Shown here piece after piece: positions 61,774-64,000 of a stretch of DNA of 64,000 nt (its first letter is position 1; every line of letters starts with the position of its first letter). The stretch comes from Vogesella margarita (lineage in GTDB: Bacteria; Pseudomonadota; Gammaproteobacteria; Burkholderiales; Chromobacteriaceae), in contig NZ_JAQQLE010000001.1 in NCBI RefSeq assembly GCF_028548475.1, positions 310,001 through 374,000 of the forward strand, given 5' to 3'. Made by a program: the position numbers and the translations under genes. The notes under the pieces are model-generated. The model made no database searches. It was not told the origin of the DNA and saw nothing but the letters and a program-made list of their open reading frames with translations.

Positions 61774-62145
61774 ATGAGCGGACTGAGCCCGGACAGCGCA
61801 CGCCCGGTGGAGATCAAGCTGCACAGCGTGTCGAAAAAGCTGGAGATCAGCTTCGACGACGGCGCCAGCTTCCAGCTGCCGGCCGAGTACCTGCGCGTCT
61901 ATTCGCCGTCGGCGGAAGTGCGCGGCCACGGCGTCGGCAACGAAACGCTGCAGACCGGCAAGATGCACGTCGCCATCACCGCGCTGGAGCCGGTCGGCCA
62001 CTACGCGCTGAAGATCACCTTCGACGACGGCCACGACAGCGGGCTGTACAGCTGGGCCTACTTATACGAGCTGGGCGTCAAGCACGACCAGTACTGGCAG
62101 GATTATCTGAATCGGCTCGCCGCTGCCGGCGCGCTCAGGGAGTAA
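61774..62145 (+). CDS. DUF971 (gamma-butyrobetaine hydroxylase N-terminal-like) protein
   Basis: 123 residues, a single domain of the GBBH-like N-terminal/DUF971 type: [30 protein letters not shown], then [26 protein letters not shown] small iron- or zinc-related role has been suggested for related domains, but the function is unknown. It sits 2 bp before ubiE, a pairing common in betaproteobacteria. Confidence 0.88.
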   Translation: MSGLSPDSARPVEIKLHSVSKKLEISFDDGASFQLPAEYLRVYSPSAEVRGHGVGNETLQTGKMHVAITALEPVGHYALKITFDDGHDSGLYSWAYLYELGVKHDQYWQDYLNRLAAAGALRE

Positions 62146-62147
62146 AC

Positions 62148-62882
62148 ATGGACAAGCAGACGCACTTTGGTTTCAAGACCGTCGACGAGAGCGAAAAGGC
62201 GGACAAGGTCGCCGAGGTGTTCCACTCGGTGGCGCAGAAGTACGACGTGATGAACGACCTGATGTCCGGTGGCCTGCACCGGGTGTGGAAGCACTTCACG
62301 CTGACCACCTCCGGCGTGCGCGCCGGTGACAAGGTGCTGGACATCGCCGGCGGTACCGGCGACCTCGCCCGCGGCTGGGCCAAGCGCGTCGGCAAGAGCG
62401 GCGAAGTATGGCTGACCGACATCAACAGCTCGATGCTGACCGTCGGCCGCGACCGGCTGCTGGACGAGGGCATGATCCTGCCGGTGTCGCTGGCCGACGC
62501 CGAGAAGCTGCCCTTCCCCGACAACTACTTCAACGCGGTGTCGGTGGCCTTCGGCCTGCGCAACATGACGCACAAGGACGCGGCGCTGAAGGAAATGTGC
62601 CGCGTGCTGAAGCCGGGCGGCAAGCTGTTCGTGCTGGAATTCTCCAAGGTGTGGAAGCCGCTGTCGCCGTTCTACGACTTCTACTCCTTCAAGGCGCTGC
62701 CGGTGATGGGCAAGCTGGTGGCGGGTGACGCCGACAGCTACCAGTACCTGGCCGAATCCATCCGCATGCACCCGGATCAGGAAACGCTGAAGCAGATGAT
62801 GCTGGACGCCGGCTTCGGTCGCGTCGACTACCACAACATGACCGGCGGCGTGGTCGCGCTACACAAGGGCGTCAAGTTCTGA
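62148..62882 (+). CDS. ubiE: Ubiquinone/menaquinone C-methyltransferase
   Basis: SAM-dependent C-methylation in ubiquinone (and menaquinone) synthesis, 244 residues. [35 protein letters not shown], the SAM loop [41 protein letters not shown] and [12 protein letters not shown] are diagnostic. Its stop overlaps the next start (TGATG at 62880-62884). Confidence 0.98.
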   Translation: MDKQTHFGFKTVDESEKADKVAEVFHSVAQKYDVMNDLMSGGLHRVWKHFTLTTSGVRAGDKVLDIAGGTGDLARGWAKRVGKSGEVWLTDINSSMLTVGRDRLLDEGMILPVSLADAEKLPFPDNYFNAVSVAFGLRNMTHKDAALKEMCRVLKPGGKLFVLEFSKVWKPLSPFYDFYSFKALPVMGKLVAGDADSYQYLAESIRMHPDQETLKQMMLDAGFGRVDYHNMTGGVVALHKGVKF

Positions 62883-63406
62883 TGACGGACGAGCTGGCCG
62901 CGCTCAACGCCACCCTCGGCATCGACGTGCAGACGTTGGCCGCACGCGGCCTGGTGCCGTTCGCCGAGGCGGACACGCTGGTGGTGGCGGAGCGCAACGC
63001 GGCCGGCCGCGAGTTCGAGCTGACGCCGGCCGCCGCCGGGGCGTGGCTGGCGATGCGCGACGCCGCTGCCGCGGACGGGGTGACGCTGCAGCTGGTGTCG
63101 GCCTTTCGCAGCATCGCGCGCCAGCACGAAATCGTCGCCGCCAAGCTGGCGCGCGGCCAACGTCTGGAAGACATCCTGCAGGTCAGCGCCGCGCCCGGTT
63201 TCAGCGAGCACCACACCGGCCGCGCCGTCGATATCGGCACCCCGGACTCGCCGCCGCTTGAAGAAGCATTCGAGCAGACGCCGGCCTTCGCCTGGCTGCA
63301 GGCCAACGCCGGCCGCTTCGGCTTCGTGCTGAGCTTTCCGCGCGGCAACGCCTGCGGCTATCTGTACGAACCGTGGCACTGGTGCTACCAGCAGGTGACG
63401 GCTTGA
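62882..63406 (+). CDS. VanY-like D-alanyl-D-alanine carboxypeptidase family protein (M15B)
   Basis: 174 residues of the zinc M15B fold. Zinc ligands are expected in SEHHTGRAVDIGTPD (H-x6-D) and EPWHWCY, with QLVSAFRSIARQHEI upstream. No signal peptide or membrane anchor is visible, which is unusual for a peptidoglycan enzyme; it may act on cytosolic muropeptides, like LdcB/VanY-type recycling enzymes, or leave by another route. It overlaps ubiE and the SMR gene on both sides. Confidence 0.83.
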   Translation: MTDELAALNATLGIDVQTLAARGLVPFAEADTLVVAERNAAGREFELTPAAAGAWLAMRDAAAADGVTLQLVSAFRSIARQHEIVAAKLARGQRLEDILQVSAAPGFSEHHTGRAVDIGTPDSPPLEEAFEQTPAFAWLQANAGRFGFVLSFPRGNACGYLYEPWHWCYQQVTA

Positions 63407-63729
63407 ATCCGTGGCTGATGCTGGCGCTGGCGATCGGCACCGAGGTGATCGCCACCAGCTCGCTGAAGCTGGCCGCGGGTTTCACCAAGCCGCTGCCGTC
63501 GCTGCTGGTGGTGCTCGGCTACATCGCCTCGTTCTGGCTGCTGTCGCAAGTGCTGCTCAAGCTGGATCTCGGCGTGGTATACGCCATCTGGTGCGGGGTC
63601 GGCATCGCGGTGGTGGCGACGGTGGGCGTGCTGCTGTTCGGCGAGAGCCTGTCGCCGCTGCGTATCGCCGGGCTGCTGGCGATCATGATCGGCACCATCT
63701 TGTTGAGTTTGTCGGGCAAAGGACATTAA
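63403..63729 (+). CDS. Small multidrug resistance (SMR) transporter
   Basis: 108 residues, four membrane helices. Reading from TTG 63403 (AGGTGA just upstream) gives MNPWLMLALAIGTEV, and the key residues then fall at EmrE numbers: Glu14, Tyr60 and Trp63 (YAIWCGVG). This supports the TTG rather than the ATG at 63418. ASFWLLSQVLLKLDLGVVY is typical. It may be a multidrug exporter or a guanidinium-type transporter; not resolved. Overlaps the peptidase gene and ubiJ. Confidence 0.88.
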   Translation: MNPWLMLALAIGTEVIATSSLKLAAGFTKPLPSLLVVLGYIASFWLLSQVLLKLDLGVVYAIWCGVGIAVVATVGVLLFGESLSPLRIAGLLAIMIGTILLSLSGKGH

Positions 63730-64000
63730 TGATGCGTATCCGCGTGGCGGCTTTCAATCATTTGCTGAACCAGCATCCGGCGCAGCGCGCCGAGTTGGCG
63801 CAATTCGCCGGGCGCCGCATCGGCATCGTGCTGCCGCCGCTGGACGTGCACGGCGTGGTCACCGAGGAGGGCTGGCTGGCAGTGTGCGAGGGCGAGGCCG
63901 AGGCGGTGTTGCGCCTGAAGCACGGCGTAGCGCTGGCGCAGCTGTCCGGCCGCGCGCCGGACTTGGCCGACGTGCTGCTGGAGGGCGATGCCGAGCTGGC
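63729..64000 (+). CDS. ubiJ: Ubiquinone biosynthesis accessory factor UbiJ, 5' part
   Basis: About 90 residues before the window ends. FNHLLNQHPAQRAELAQFAGRRIGIVLPPLDVHGVV and the following SCP2-like strand pattern fit UbiJ, which with UbiK organises the ubiquinone enzyme complex and binds its lipids. The usual order is ubiE-ubiJ-ubiB; here two unrelated genes lie between ubiE and this one. The start is ATG 63729 (overlapping the SMR stop) or 63732. Confidence 0.8.
   Translation, partial: MMRIRVAAFNHLLNQHPAQRAELAQFAGRRIGIVLPPLDVHGVVTEEGWLAVCEGEAEAVLRLKHGVALAQLSGRAPDLADVLLEGDAEL

Overview
The window is GC-rich (roughly two-thirds G+C by eye), densely coding chromosomal DNA from a betaproteobacterium. 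The gene set and protein style fit the order Neisseriales outside the classical Neisseria group, most likely the Chromobacteriaceae (a Vogesella, Aquitalea or Chromobacterium relative). This placement is an inference from the visible proteins; no 16S gene or marker search was available. No tRNA, rRNA, insertion sequence, prophage or CRISPR array was seen. Nearly every gene is a recognisable housekeeping, transport or stress gene.

Layout. 1-2.5 kb: start of gmk, then an adenine permease with apt (purine uptake and salvage). 2.5-8 kb, minus strand: chemotaxis receptor, murA-ibaG, and a YadG/YadH-like ABC exporter. 8-14.6 kb: a TetR/AcrR repressor divergent from a complete tripartite RND pump, with a perfect AcrR-type operator between them. 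14.7-17 kb: fnr divergent from hemN with an FNR box between them. 17-22.4 kb: alanine-type symporter, DUF2798 protein, nsrR, hmp (nitric-oxide defence), a small membrane protein and a Crp-family regulator. 22.4-23.8 kb: udk and a glutathione S-transferase. 24-29.8 kb: a complete isc operon in canonical order (iscR-S-U-A-hscB-hscA-fdx-iscX). 30-38.4 kb: a PA3286-like ketoacyl synthase, a LysR regulator and a dppABCDF-type peptide ABC operon. 38.5-47.7 kb: CoaD-like enzyme, stand-alone RlmK, thioredoxin, exported glutathione peroxidase, mltA, a second RND pump without its own outer-membrane channel, and an MscS channel. 47.8-55.2 kb: hemE, priA, dacB, grxC, secB, SH3 protein, gpsA. 55.2-60.5 kb, minus strand: a Tpx-like protein without catalytic residues, and the aroQ-accB-accC-prmA-zinc-ribbon cluster. 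60.7-64 kb: queA, DUF971, ubiE, a VanY-like peptidase, an SMR transporter and the start of ubiJ.

The most striking feature is not a gene. A 13-bp word, AAGGTTGGCCGCA (or its complement), occurs at least 22 times without mismatch, about once per 2.9 kb, in either orientation. Half the copies lie inside genes and half in the small intergenic fraction. Several near-copies share the core TTGGCCGCA. Pairs of copies form hairpins after genes, one of them with the form of an intrinsic terminator, and fused copies form perfect palindromes. This is the behaviour of Neisseria DNA uptake sequences and Pasteurellaceae uptake signals, but the word matches none of the DUS dialects or USS types I know. It is the best candidate here for an undescribed system: a Chromobacteriaceae-type uptake or otherwise selected genome-marking sequence.

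Regulation can be read at several points: AcrR, FNR, NsrR, IscR and PsrA-type operators sit at the expected promoters, and the hemE-priA gap carries DnaA-box-like sequences around an AT-rich stretch.
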